A stretch of DNA of 64,000 bases, from positions 1 through 64,000 of the forward strand of contig NZ_BCXA01000022.1 of assembly GCF_001894865.1 (NCBI RefSeq). The letters are read 5' to 3'. Numbering within the stretch: the stretch's first letter is position 1; every line of letters starts with the position of its first letter. Position numbers and translations under genes: made by a program. Shown one piece after another: positions 40,131 through 51,930 of the stretch. The notes beneath the pieces were generated by a model. The model was not told the origin of the DNA, did not search any database, and worked only from the letters and a program-made list of their open reading frames with translations. The DNA is from Rhodococcus maanshanensis NBRC 100610. GTDB taxonomy: Bacteria; Actinomycetota; Actinomycetes; Mycobacteriales; Mycobacteriaceae.

Positions 40131-41381
40131 CTACCCGTGCCGGACCGGGCACCCGCCCCGATAGTCGACTTGGAGCTCCTTGATCCCGTTGATCCACCCG
40201 GACCGCAGGCGCCGCGGATCGCCGATCATGCTCAGATCCGGCATGTGGTCCGCGATCGCGTCGAACATGAGCCCCACCTCCATGCGGGCGAGGTTCGCGC
40301 CGATGCAGTAATGGGCGCCGGTGCCGCCGAAGCTCAGGTGCGGATTGTCGGCCCTGGTGATGTCGAAGTCCATCGGGTTGCCGAAGACGTCCTCGTCGAA
40401 GTTCGCCGACGCGTAGAACATCACCACACGGTCCCCCGCCGCGATCTCCTGGCCGCCGAGCACGGTGTCACTGAGCGCGGTGCGCTGGAAGCCGAGCACC
40501 GGTGTCGCCCAACGGATGATCTCGTCGACGGCGGTCGCCGGTCGCTCCCGCTTGTACAGCTCCCACTGGTCCGGATGCTCGAGGAACGCCATGATCCCGT
40601 GGGTGATCGCGTTACGCGTCGTCTCGTTGCCCGCGACGGCGAGGATCAGCACGAAGAAGCCGAACTCCTCGGAGGTGAGCGCCTCGCCGTCGACATCCGC
40701 CTCGACGAGCGTGGTCAGCAGGTCGCCCGCCGGACACCGCTTGCGCTGCTCCGCCATCTGGTACGCGTACCCCAGCAGCTCCGTCGAGGCGGTGACCGAC
40801 GCCGCCGCGAACTCCGGGTCGTCGTAGCCCATCATCCGGTTCGACCAGTCGAAGATCTTGCCGCGATCGTCCTGCGGAACGCCGATCAACTCGGCGATGG
40901 CCTGCAGTGGGAGTTCGGCGGCCACCTGCGACACGAAATCACCGCTGCCGCCCGCCGCCGCCTGCTTCACGATCGATTCGGCGCGGGCCTTCAACGCCGG
41001 GCGCAGATCCGCGATCGACCGCGGGGTGAACGCCCGGGAGATCAGCTTCCTGAGCTTGGTGTGCTCGGGCGCATCCATGTTGAGCAGCAGGGTCCGCAGC
41101 ATGTCGATCGTCTCGCGCGGTGTGTCATCGGCGAACCTGGGGATCGCCGTGTTCTGCCAGGTGGAGAAGACGGCGCCGTTGCGCGAGACCTCCTTGACAT
41201 CGGCATGTCGGGTGACGGCCCAGTACCCGCCGTCGCCGAAGCCGCCCTTGTCCGGAGACTGGGGGCTCCACCAGACCGGCGCGGTCCGGCGGAGGTCCGC
41301 AAACTCCTCGGCCGGTAGCCGGTCCTCGTACACTGCCGGATCGGTGAGGTCGAAACCGTCGGGGATGTTCGGTGTTGGCAC
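40131..41381 (-). CDS. Cytochrome P450, CYP125-like (second copy)
   Basis: A 416-residue P450, similar throughout to the one at 35675: IPDGFDLTDPAVYEDRLPAEE at the start, [15 protein letters not shown] in the I-helix and FGGTGAHYCIGANLARME in the haem loop with LRSGWINGIKELQVDYRGGCPVRHG at the end. The closer match of its haem loop to CYP125 (AHYCIGANLAR) makes this the better candidate for a steroid C26 oxidase. The promoter region at 41382-41504 carries a palindrome shared with the PucR-type regulator upstream. Confidence 0.9.
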   Translation of the reverse strand: MPTPNIPDGFDLTDPAVYEDRLPAEEFADLRRTAPVWWSPQSPDKGGFGDGGYWAVTRHADVKEVSRNGAVFSTWQNTAIPRFADDTPRETIDMLRTLLLNMDAPEHTKLRKLISRAFTPRSIADLRPALKARAESIVKQAAAGGSGDFVSQVAAELPLQAIAELIGVPQDDRGKIFDWSNRMMGYDDPEFAAASVTASTELLGYAYQMAEQRKRCPAGDLLTTLVEADVDGEALTSEEFGFFVLILAVAGNETTRNAITHGIMAFLEHPDQWELYKRERPATAVDEIIRWATPVLGFQRTALSDTVLGGQEIAAGDRVVMFYASANFDEDVFGNPMDFDITRADNPHLSFGGTGAHYCIGANLARMEVGLMFDAIADHMPDLSMIGDPRRLRSGWINGIKELQVDYRGGCPVRHG

Positions 41382-41477
41382 TGCGATCTCCTCGTCCTCG
41401 GGTGAGTGTCCAGACGAGCGTCACATGGCGAAAAGGGTTCGTGCTTGGCAGATTTCGCCAACCTCGAGACCGCAATT

Positions 41478-41492
41478 TGTGTGACCCGCACA
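41478..41492. promoter_or_regulatory. Palindrome between the PucR-type gene and the CYP125-like gene
   Basis: TGTGTG-ACC-CGCACA, an inverted repeat with one mismatch, about 97 bases upstream of the P450 start. The same TGTGYG...CGCACA pattern occurs twice upstream of the PucR-type gene (42751-42769 and 42817-42831). I read it as a candidate binding site of that regulator. Confidence 0.5.
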
Positions 41493-41504
41493 CCGGGATC
41501 CCGG

Positions 41505-42743
41505 TCACCGGCCGAAGGTGTCGAAGCACTCCAGCGCCAGCTCCAGCGGCAGGCGATTCGTCGCAAGATCCCGGCCGAGGACCTCCTCCACCCGCTGGAT
41601 CCGGTATCGAACGGTGTTCTTGTGCACACCAAGCCGCCGCGCTGCGGCCTCGTGGCTCCCCCAGCAGGCCAGGACGGCCCGAACGGTGTCCCGCAGGCGT
41701 TCGGAGGCGGCGTCGTCCCCCAGCATCCCCCTCAACTCACGCTCGACGAGCGCGGACCGCGCGGCGGGATCCTGCGAGGCCAGGGACACGACCTCGACGT
41801 CGCGGTAACGGGTGAGCGTGCGGCGTTGCCTGCCGTTCTCGGCGATCGACCGGGCGGCCTGCGCCTCGCGGTGGCTGCTGCGGAACCCGTCGATCCCGAC
41901 GCCGGGGCCACCCACCGCGATCCGGACCCCGGCCGGGACCAGCGCGGCGTGCTGCGGATCGGTACCGAGCCGATCCCCGTCGACCATCCAGGCCCACAGG
42001 CCCCTGGCACCGGACGGTACGCAGAGCACGTCGGTGGCGGACACCGCCCTGGCCAGCCGCAGAACGATCGGCTCCAGGTCGGCGACGGGGTCGAATCCCG
42101 GCGCGGGATCCTCCGCCCACACGGTGAGGGCGGAATGCGACCGGTGCAGCGGGTACGCCATCCGCGCGGACGCGTGGGCGACGTCGACGGTGGTGCCGTC
42201 CAGGATGTCCCGAACCGTGCCGATGCGCTGCGAGAACGCGCCGCGCAACAGGCTCTCCCGCTCGCGGGTGTAGGTCGTGTTGAGCTCCTCGAGCAACGTG
42301 TTCATCAACTCACTGGTCTGCTCCCACATCATCGTCATCAGCGCCACCGTGAAGTCGTTCGGAAGGTCCTCCTGGGCGATGAACTCGGTGGCGAACCCGA
42401 GCACGGCCCGGTGGCAGGCATGGTCGAACTGGGACAGCACCCGGAGGTCGAGTCCGCGGCGGGCGATGGTCCTGGCGAGCGCATGGGACTCACCGGACAC
42501 CGTCACCGCAGGGCGGGCGCCGTCGACCGGGATCTCGGTACCGAGAAAGACCCGGAACTGGCTCCTGATCGCGGCCTTGAGGTCGCGTTGCAGTTCCGCG
42601 TCCGCCGCCAGCTCGGGGACGTCCGCGCAGATCGACGAGTCGAGCCGGTCGATGAACCCTTCGAAATCGGCGCGACTGAACGTCGAGCTCACGTACTCCC
42701 GCATCCACCGAGCTGCTGACCCCGGACTGGTAGTCGACCCCAT
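41505..42743 (-). CDS. PucR/CdaR-type transcriptional regulator
   Basis: A 412-residue regulator: an N-terminal RsbRD-like helical sensor region (about residues 20-160), a middle GGDEF-like/CdaR segment, and a C-terminal PucR HTH, AVLACWGSHEAAARRLGVHK followed by NTVRYRIQRVEEVLG. The HTH is intact. I chose the ATG at 42743; no strong ribosome binding site is seen and a Met 14 residues on is possible. It is transcribed toward the CYP125-like gene and away from glgX, with palindromes on both sides, suggesting autoregulation and control of the P450. Effector unknown. Confidence 0.82.
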   Translation of the reverse strand: MGSTTSPGSAARWMREYVSSTFSRADFEGFIDRLDSSICADVPELAADAELQRDLKAAIRSQFRVFLGTEIPVDGARPAVTVSGESHALARTIARRGLDLRVLSQFDHACHRAVLGFATEFIAQEDLPNDFTVALMTMMWEQTSELMNTLLEELNTTYTRERESLLRGAFSQRIGTVRDILDGTTVDVAHASARMAYPLHRSHSALTVWAEDPAPGFDPVADLEPIVLRLARAVSATDVLCVPSGARGLWAWMVDGDRLGTDPQHAALVPAGVRIAVGGPGVGIDGFRSSHREAQAARSIAENGRQRRTLTRYRDVEVVSLASQDPAARSALVERELRGMLGDDAASERLRDTVRAVLACWGSHEAAARRLGVHKNTVRYRIQRVEEVLGRDLATNRLPLELALECFDTFGR

Positions 42744-42746
42744 GTG

Positions 42747-42773
42747 GACATTGTGTGCAGATCGCACAATGTC
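42747..42773. promoter_or_regulatory. Inverted repeat directly upstream of the PucR-type gene
   Basis: GACATTGTG and CACAATGTC form a perfect 9-base inverted repeat with a 9-base spacer, starting three bases before the start codon. Inside it, TGTGTG and CGCACA recur as in the sites at 41478 and 42817. The position covers the expected translation start region, fitting autorepression. Confidence 0.6.
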
Positions 42774-42816
42774 ACGACACCGTATGGCACGAATGCCCAA
42801 ACAGAGGCGAATGAAC

Positions 42817-42831
42817 TGTGCGAATCGCACA
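42817..42831. promoter_or_regulatory. Second palindrome upstream of the PucR-type gene
   Basis: TGTGCG-AAT-CGCACA is a perfect 6-base-arm inverted repeat. It is about 75 bases upstream of the PucR-type start and 80 bases upstream of the divergent glgX start, so it could affect either promoter. Confidence 0.55.
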
Positions 42832-42910
42832 TACCGGCCGACCACCGCCCCGCCGGCGCGGGCCCCGGCGTCGACAGGAGCGCGCGACCGGCGCGGGCTA
42901 GGGTCGAGTC

Positions 42911-45012
<2,102 letters not shown>

Positions 45013-45016
<4 letters not shown>

Positions 45017-47328
45017 CCGGGCCCGCGGTCACCGCGACGTACCGGCTGCAGCTGCGCGGGGACGCGTTCACCCTCGCCGATGCCAGGGAGTTGGCGGACT
45101 ACCTCGACGATCTCGGCGTCTCCCACCTGTACCTGTCCCCCGTCCTGACCGCGGCGACGGGGTCGACCCACGGCTACGACGTCACCGATCCGACCTCCGT
45201 GTCGCCCGCGCTCGGCGGCCGGGAGTCCTTGGCGGCGTTGGCGTCCGAGCTGCGCGGACGCGGCATGGGGCTGATCGTGGACCTGGTCCCCAACCACGTC
45301 GGCGTCGCCGACCCGAGGCAGAACCGCTGGTGGTGGGACGTGCTGAAGCACGGCCACGGGTCCGCGTACTCGTCGTACTTCGACATCGATTGGGCCAAGG
45401 GACGATTCGCGGTGCCTGCGCTCGGCGACGACGAAGCGCTCACGATCGACCGGGCCGGCCAGGAGCCGATGCTCGCCTACTACGACCACCGATACCCGAT
45501 CGCCCCCGGCACCGACGGCGGCGATGCGGCGGCAGTGCACTCGCGGCAGGCGTACGAGCTGGTCGACTGGCGCAGCGGCCGCGTCGGCTACCGGCGCTTC
45601 TTCACCGTCAACGAGCTGGCCGCTCTCCGCCAGGAGGACCCCGCGGTGTTCGAGGCGAGCCACCGCGAGGTCCGGACCTGGGTGTCGGACGGCCTCGCCG
45701 ACGGGGTGCGCATCGATCACCCGGACGGACTCACGGACCCGACGGGCTACCTGCGACGGCTGCGCGAGCTGCTCGGACCGGACCGGTGGCTGGTGGTCGA
45801 GAAGATCCTGGCCCCAGGCGAACCGCTCGACCCCGCGCTCCCGGTGGACGGCACCACCGGCTACGACGCGCTCGGCGAGCTGACCGGGGTGTTCCTCGAC
45901 CCGGCGGGCGAACGGGAGCTGACGGACCTGCACCTGCTGCGCACCGGCGACCGCGGCGACGCCGAATCGCTGCGGCGGTCCGAGCGCGCACTCAAGCGCG
46001 AGGTGCTGCGCGGCGGTCTGGCCCCGGAGGTCCGCCGGTTGGTCGGCGCGGTCCGGCGCGACGCCCCTTCGGACGTCGACCCGGATGCACTGACCTCGGC
46101 CGTGGCGGAGACCGTCGCGCTGATCCCGTACTACCGCACCGACTACGGCCCGACGTCCGGTGCGCTCGGCGAGGCGATCGGCGTCGTGTCCGGGGAGCAT
46201 CCGGAGCTCGCCGGGGCGCTGTCGGCGCTGTCCGCGGCGGTACTCGCGGAGGGCGAGGCGGCGGCGCGGCTGCAGCAGGTGTGCGGCGCCGCGATGGCCA
46301 AGGCCGTCGAGGACCGCCTGTTCTACCGGACCGCACGGTTGATCTGCCTGCAGGAGGTGGGCGGCGACCCGGGCCGGTTCGGCATCTCGGTGGCGCAGTT
46401 CCACCTCGCGCAGGCCAGGCGGGCGCGGGACTGGCCGGCCGCGATGACGACGCTGTCCACCCACGACACCAAGCGCGGCGAGGACGTGCGGGCCCGGATC
46501 GGCGTGCTGTCGCAGGCGGCGGGGCTGTGGTCCCGCTCGGTACGCGCCTGGGAGGAGCTCGCCCCGAGCCCGGACCCCGCCACCGGACTGTTCCTGTGGC
46601 AGACGATGTTCGGGGTGTGGCCGGTCGTCGGCGTCCCGGACTCAACGGTGCGCGAGCGACTGCACGCGTACGCGACGAAGGCCGCCCGGGAATCCGGTGT
46701 CCAGACGTCTTGGGAACGCGTGGATGCGGCCTTCGAGTCACGGGTGCACGCATGGATCGACGAGGTGATCGATGGTCCGGTCGCGGCATCGATGTCGGAT
46801 CTCGTCCGGATCCTCGCGCCGCACGGCCGGATCGACTCGCTCGGGCAGAAGCTGCTGCAGTTGGCCGGGCCGGGCATCCCGGACGTGTATCAGGGCACCG
46901 AGTTGTGGGAGGACTCGCTGGTGGACCCGGACAACCGGCGCCCGGTGGACTTCGGCGTACGGCGCCGGCTGGCGGCCGACCCGCGGCCGGTGTCGGCCGT
47001 CGACGCGGTCGCGAAGCTGCTGGTGACACGGGCGGCGCTGCGACTGCGCCGCGAACGCCCGTCGAGCTTCGTCGGCGGCACCTACTCGCCGGTCACCGCC
47101 GAGGGTGCGGCCGCCTCCCACCTGGTCGGGTTCCTGCGCGGCGAGGATGTGATCGCGGTGGCCACCCGACACAGCTTCACGCTGTCCGAGCACGGGTGGC
47201 ACGGAACCTCGGTCGCGCTGCCTCCCGGCGCCTGGACCGACCGACTGAACGGCCACGTGTTCACCGGCAGGGTTCCCGCCGAGGAGCTGTTCGGCCGACT
47301 ACCGGTCACACTGCTCGCCCGCGCCTGA
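45013..47328 (+). CDS. treY: Maltooligosyl trehalose synthase TreY
   Basis: A 771-residue GH13 enzyme converting the reducing-end alpha-1,4 bond of maltodextrins to alpha,alpha-1,1. Motifs: [59 protein letters not shown] and [19 protein letters not shown]. The start is the GTG at 45013, coupled to glgX. With TreZ (50182) it makes trehalose, used in these bacteria for osmoprotection and mycolate-bearing glycolipids. Confidence 0.96.
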
Positions 47329-47431
47329 CCAGCGCTCCGTCCACTGACCGAGACGATCCGACGCACGATGACGGAATTTCACCTACCGTGATCTGTAACA
47401 CGTTCACACCGCAGCGGGAGGCTTACAAGCA

Positions 47432-48241
47432 ATGGGGAATCGGTTCGAGGGCAAGGTCGCATTCATCACCGGCGCAGCGCGCGGGCAGGGCCGGGCGGAG
47501 GCCGTGAAGTTCGCCTCGGAGGGTGCGGACATCATCGCCCTCGACGCGTGCAAGAAGTTCAACTCCACCCCGTACGAGGGCGCCACCGAGGAGGACCTGG
47601 CGGAAACCGTCCGTCTCGTCGAGGAGCAGGGCCGCAAGATCGTCGCCACCAAGGCCGACGTGCGCGACTTCGCCGCGGTCACCGCGGCGCTCGATGCGGG
47701 CATCGAGGCGTTCGGCCGACTCGACGCCGTGGTCGCGAACGCCGGCATCTGTTCGGCGGCCCTGTCCTGGGAGATCACCCCCGAGCAGTGGCAGGAGACC
47801 ATCGACGTCAACCTCACCGGCGCGTTCTACACGTGCAAGGCCGCGATCCCGAAGCTGATCGAGCAGGGCGAGGGCGGCTCCATCGTCCTCACCAGCTCGG
47901 TGTCGAGCCTCAAGGGCGCCCCGTTCTTCGGTCACTATGTCGCCAGCAAGGCCGGCATGGCGGGGCTGACCCGGACCATGGCCAACGAGCTGGGCATGCA
48001 CCGGATCCGGGTCAACAGCGTGCACCCGTACGGCGTCGCCACCGGCATGGTGATGAGCGATGTCCTGCCGCTGATGGAGCGCTTCGCCGACACCCTCGCG
48101 CCCGCCTTCATGGCCTCGATCCCGGACGGGTTCAGCACGGCCGAGGACGTGGCCAACGTGGTGGCGTTCCTGTCCTCCGACGAGGCGCACCACATCACCG
48201 GCATCAACATGCCGATCGACCTGGGCAACGCCGCGCGCTGA
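47432..48241 (+). CDS. Mycofactocin-type SDR family oxidoreductase
   Basis: A 269-residue short-chain dehydrogenase. Cofactor motif TGAARGQGRAEAVKFA, NAGICSAALSW, catalytic Ser/Tyr/Lys in TSSVSS and HYVASKAGMAG. The insert PYEGATEEDLAETVRLVEEQG after beta-strand 2 is the hallmark of the subfamily that holds NAD tightly and uses mycofactocin as external electron carrier. Substrate is probably an alcohol or steroid-like hydroxyl. Ribosome binding site GGGAGG; the upstream TGTAACACGTTCACA may be an operator. It interrupts treY and treZ. Confidence 0.88.
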   Translation: MGNRFEGKVAFITGAARGQGRAEAVKFASEGADIIALDACKKFNSTPYEGATEEDLAETVRLVEEQGRKIVATKADVRDFAAVTAALDAGIEAFGRLDAVVANAGICSAALSWEITPEQWQETIDVNLTGAFYTCKAAIPKLIEQGEGGSIVLTSSVSSLKGAPFFGHYVASKAGMAGLTRTMANELGMHRIRVNSVHPYGVATGMVMSDVLPLMERFADTLAPAFMASIPDGFSTAEDVANVVAFLSSDEAHHITGINMPIDLGNAAR

Positions 48242-48256
48242 CCCCTCTCCACGCAA

Positions 48257-48284
48257 CCGCCGGCCGAGATCACTCGGCCGGCGG
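48257..48284 (+). terminator. Strong hairpin after the SDR gene
   Basis: Perfect 12-base arms CCGCCGGCCGAG and CTCGGCCGGCGG around ATCA, 16 bases past the SDR stop. There is no T run, as is common in high-GC actinobacteria. It separates the SDR transcript from the DUF222 gene. Confidence 0.7.
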
Positions 48285-48366
48285 TCTGTCGTTGCGGCCG
48301 CTGCCGACACCTGCCACTGAAACGACGTCCGGTTTCGTGTCGGACCCCCGGCGTACCATCGCATGT

Positions 48367-50124
48367 ATGTTCGAGACCGGTGGTGGGGTCGGGGTCGGCG
48401 AGGTGAGGTCCGTCGTCGAGGCGGAGGTCGCCTCACTGCTGGCCGATGTCGCCGCTCTCGACGACGTGACCGTGTCCTGTCGGGCGGAGAATCGGTTCGC
48501 GGCGCGGAAGGTGTTGGCGGCGGGCCGGTTCTGGGAATCGTGGATCGAACGCGATGCGCGGTTGGGGTCGGGCGACATCGTCGACTGCGGCAACAATGCG
48601 ATCGCCGAGCTGGCGGTCCGGATGGGCTGCTCGAAGACCGTGGCCGAGTCCTACGCGTCGTTGGGCATGGACCTGCGGCTGCGACTTCCCGCGGTGCGGG
48701 CCGCGTTCGAATCGGGCGAGCTGGACCTGCCCCGGGTGCGGGCGATCAGTCGCGAGACGACGGGGCTGAAGCCGGAGACGGTGGCCGCGTTGGAGCCGGG
48801 GATCGTGGCGGCCGCACGGCAACTGACGCCGGGACCGTTGGCCGGGGAAATCGGCCGGCTGGTCTCGGAGTTCTCGGCGCAGGAGGCGGCCGCGCAACGA
48901 AACACCGCGCAGGAGTTGGGGCGCCGGATCGTCAAGCGAGCCCGGGGGAACACCTCCACGATCGAGGTCACGGTGTCCCCGGAGGAGGCCGAGCAGGTGA
49001 TGCAATTGGTCGCCGAGTTCGCGGCCAAGGTGTGCCCGTACGACAAGCGCGGTAAGCAGTGCCGGCTGGTGGATTCGGTGCTGGCGATCATGCACGGCGA
49101 GCCCTACCTGCAGTGTAGTTGCGGGCGTGAGGACTGCACCCAGGTCGGACGAACCGCCCTGCCTGGTCGGCGGGCGCCGCTGACGCAGGTCACCATAGAT
49201 GTCGCGACGCTGCTCGGGTTGCTGTCGAAGCCCGCGTACCTGCATGGCCACGGGCTGATCGATCCGGAGCTGGCACGCACACTGGCCGCGGACGGGACGT
49301 GGCAGGCACTGCTCACCGAGGCACTGAACCTGGCCGAGGAGCTCGGGCTGGTCACTCACGGCGAGGGCGCCAATCCCGGCGCAGCCGAATCCGTCACGGC
49401 CACCGGCCCACCCGGTGACGTTGAGTCGAAATCAGATACCGACAACACCGCCGACCCCGAGACACCACCCCCATCGCCATCGGTACCGCCGCGGTTCTGC
49501 CTGCGCTCGTTCCTCGCCCGTGGCAGCCGCCGAAAAGCCGGGTACGTCCCCGAATTCGCGACGCCGGCTCCACCGCGACCGCGCACGGCATCACCACCGC
49601 CCCCGACCAGTATCGGCACCATGGCCGAGGCGATCGCTGCCGCCATACACGCTGATCCGACCCTTGCCAGACACGAACACCCCGACGGACACGGCGGCCT
49701 TGCCGCCCCACCCGACGGCGCCCTCACCTACCGCCCCGACGCCGCCACCACCGCACTCGTCCACGCCCGCGACGGACACTGCCGATTCCCCGGCTGCACC
49801 CGACCCGCCGCCGGATGCCAACTCGACCACATCATCGAATACCGCGCCCACGACCCCATCGCCGGCGGCTGGACTATCGCCACCAACCTGCAATGCCTCT
49901 GCCAGTACCACCACCAACTCAAAACCCTCGGCCTCTGGACCGTCACCGCGCTGCCCGGCCACACCCTGCGCTGGACCTCCAGCACCGGCACCACCGCGAT
50001 CACCCTCCCCGCAGGCGCCCACGGCAGCCACACCCTCCACGCCCCCACCTCACGCATCACCGGCCGCCGCGGCCACACCCCACCACCGCCGCAGGCGACA
50101 CCGCCGGACCCGCCACCGTTCTGA
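48367..50124 (+). CDS. DUF222 / HNH endonuclease domain protein (13E12 repeat family)
   Basis: A 585-residue protein. Residues about 20-330 are the helical DUF222 domain (ETTGLKPETVAALEPGIVAAAR, VSPEEAEQVMQLVAEFAAKV); a Pro/Ser-rich linker spans about 345-420; the C-terminus is an HNH nuclease fold with CRFPGCTRPAAGCQLDHIIE, NLQCLCQYHHQLKT. These genes are multi-copy and recombination-prone in actinobacteria, and their role is unknown. The coding strand is G-rich to about 49420 and then C-rich, with few exceptions, to the stop. It sits between treY and treZ. Confidence 0.9.
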   Translation: MFETGGGVGVGEVRSVVEAEVASLLADVAALDDVTVSCRAENRFAARKVLAAGRFWESWIERDARLGSGDIVDCGNNAIAELAVRMGCSKTVAESYASLGMDLRLRLPAVRAAFESGELDLPRVRAISRETTGLKPETVAALEPGIVAAARQLTPGPLAGEIGRLVSEFSAQEAAAQRNTAQELGRRIVKRARGNTSTIEVTVSPEEAEQVMQLVAEFAAKVCPYDKRGKQCRLVDSVLAIMHGEPYLQCSCGREDCTQVGRTALPGRRAPLTQVTIDVATLLGLLSKPAYLHGHGLIDPELARTLAADGTWQALLTEALNLAEELGLVTHGEGANPGAAESVTATGPPGDVESKSDTDNTADPETPPPSPSVPPRFCLRSFLARGSRRKAGYVPEFATPAPPRPRTASPPPPTSIGTMAEAIAAAIHADPTLARHEHPDGHGGLAAPPDGALTYRPDAATTALVHARDGHCRFPGCTRPAAGCQLDHIIEYRAHDPIAGGWTIATNLQCLCQYHHQLKTLGLWTVTALPGHTLRWTSSTGTTAITLPAGAHGSHTLHAPTSRITGRRGHTPPPPQATPPDPPPF

Positions 50125-50181
50125 ATCCGACACGTCGCCACACCGACTGCACCGCGCCGTCCATTGCGGCATGCTGGGGCA

Positions 50182-51930
50182 ATGACTTCCGCGCATCGAT
50201 TCGAGGTCTGGGCACCGATCCCGCAGAAAGTTCAGCTGCATCTCGACGGGGAGCTGCATCCGATGTCGCGGGACGAAGACGGCTGGTGGCGCGCCGCGGT
50301 CCCCGCGAACCACGACAGCCGCTACGGCTTCGTCCTGGACGACGATCCCACCGTGTTGCCCGACCCACGCTCGCCGCGCCAACCCGACGGCGTGCACGCG
50401 CCCTCGCAACTGCACGAGGTGGACCCCGACGCCTGGACGGACCGCGACTGGACCGGACGCAGGCTCGCGGGCAGCGTCGCATACGAACTGCATATCGGAA
50501 CCTTCACCCCCGAGGGCACCTTCGACGCCGCCATCGCACACCTGGACCACCTCGTGGACCTCGGAATCGGGTTCGTCGAGCTGATGCCGGTGAACGGTTT
50601 CAACGGCGAATACAACTGGGGCTACGACGGTGTCCTCTGGTACACCACGCACGAGCCGTACGGCGGGCCCGACGGCCTACAGCGCTTCGTCGACGCCTGC
50701 CACCGCCGCGGCCTCGGGGTGATCCTCGACGTCGTCTACAACCATCTCGGCCCGTCCGGCAACTACCTCGACCGATACGGGCCGTACCTCGCGGACACCG
50801 AGAACCCGTGGGGCGCAGCGGTCAACATCGCGGGCCCGTCCTCGGGCGAGGTGCGCCGTTACATCATCGACAACGCGCTGCGCTGGCTGCGCGAGTTCCA
50901 CATCGACGGACTGCGCCTCGACGCCGTGCACGCGCTGGTCGATCTGACCGCCACCCACCTCCTCGAAGACCTGGCCGTCGAAACCGAGACGCTGTCAACG
51001 CATCTGCGCAGGCCACTGACCCTGATCGCCGAGAGCGACCTCAACGATCCCGCCCTCATCGCGCCCCGGTCCGCGGGCGGCCACGGACTCGACGCGCAGT
51101 GGAACGACGACATCCACCATGCAGTGCACGCCGCGGTGTCCGGCGAACGGCAGGGGTACTACGGCGATTTCGGCTCGCTCCAGTGCCTCGCCACCACCCT
51201 GCGTCAGGGCTTCTTCCACGCGGGGACCTATTCGACTTTCCGGGGCCGCACCCACGGCCGGCCGCTCGACGTCCGGCTGACGCCCGCCAGCTCACTGCTC
51301 GCGTACACCTGCACCCACGACCAGGTGGGCAACCGCGCGACAGGTGATCGTCCTGGGCACTATCTGAACCAGGGCCAGCTGGCTGTTCGGGCGGCACTGG
51401 TGCTCGGCTCGCCCTACACGCCGATGCTGTTCATGGGCGAGGAATGGGGGGCCGGCACGCCCTTCCAGTTCTTCACATCCCATCCCGAACCAGAGCTCGC
51501 GGAGGCCACCGCGTCCGGCCGCAAACGCGAGTTCGCCGAGCACGGCTGGGCGGGCGACGCCATCCCCGACCCACAGGACCCGCAGACCTTCCTGCAGTCC
51601 AAGCTGGACTGGGACGAGATCGCCGCGCCCGAGCATCGGCGGCTTCTGGAGTGCTATCGCGGCCTGATCGCGTTGCGGGCCGCTCGATCCGACCTGACCG
51701 ATCCGTGGCTCGAGCACCTGGTCGTCGACTACGACGAGGACGATCGGTGGATCGTGCTGCACCGCGGCAGCATTCGGGTCGCCTGCAACCTCGGCCCGGA
51801 CCCGGTGACCCTCCCGGTCGGCGGCCACCCCCTGCTGTGGTGGGAGCCGCCGACCCAGGACGCCACCGGGTCGGCGACCGTCGTCCCCGGCCATTCGTTC
51901 GCGATCCTCGACGCGGGGATCACCGACTAG
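50182..51930 (+). CDS. treZ: Malto-oligosyltrehalose trehalohydrolase TreZ
   Basis: A 582-residue GH13 enzyme that releases trehalose from the TreY product. N-terminal CBM48-like FEVWAPIPQKVQLHLDGE, then YELHIGTFTPEGTFDAAI, catalytic DGLRLDAVHAL, LIAESDLNDP and TCTHDQVGNRATGDR. The ATG at 50182 has GGGG upstream. It overlaps the convergent MFS stop by four bases. In related genomes treX, treY and treZ are contiguous; here two foreign-looking genes separate it. Confidence 0.95.
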   Translation: MTSAHRFEVWAPIPQKVQLHLDGELHPMSRDEDGWWRAAVPANHDSRYGFVLDDDPTVLPDPRSPRQPDGVHAPSQLHEVDPDAWTDRDWTGRRLAGSVAYELHIGTFTPEGTFDAAIAHLDHLVDLGIGFVELMPVNGFNGEYNWGYDGVLWYTTHEPYGGPDGLQRFVDACHRRGLGVILDVVYNHLGPSGNYLDRYGPYLADTENPWGAAVNIAGPSSGEVRRYIIDNALRWLREFHIDGLRLDAVHALVDLTATHLLEDLAVETETLSTHLRRPLTLIAESDLNDPALIAPRSAGGHGLDAQWNDDIHHAVHAAVSGERQGYYGDFGSLQCLATTLRQGFFHAGTYSTFRGRTHGRPLDVRLTPASSLLAYTCTHDQVGNRATGDRPGHYLNQGQLAVRAALVLGSPYTPMLFMGEEWGAGTPFQFFTSHPEPELAEATASGRKREFAEHGWAGDAIPDPQDPQTFLQSKLDWDEIAAPEHRRLLECYRGLIALRAARSDLTDPWLEHLVVDYDEDDRWIVLHRGSIRVACNLGPDPVTLPVGGHPLLWWEPPTQDATGSATVVPGHSFAILDAGITD

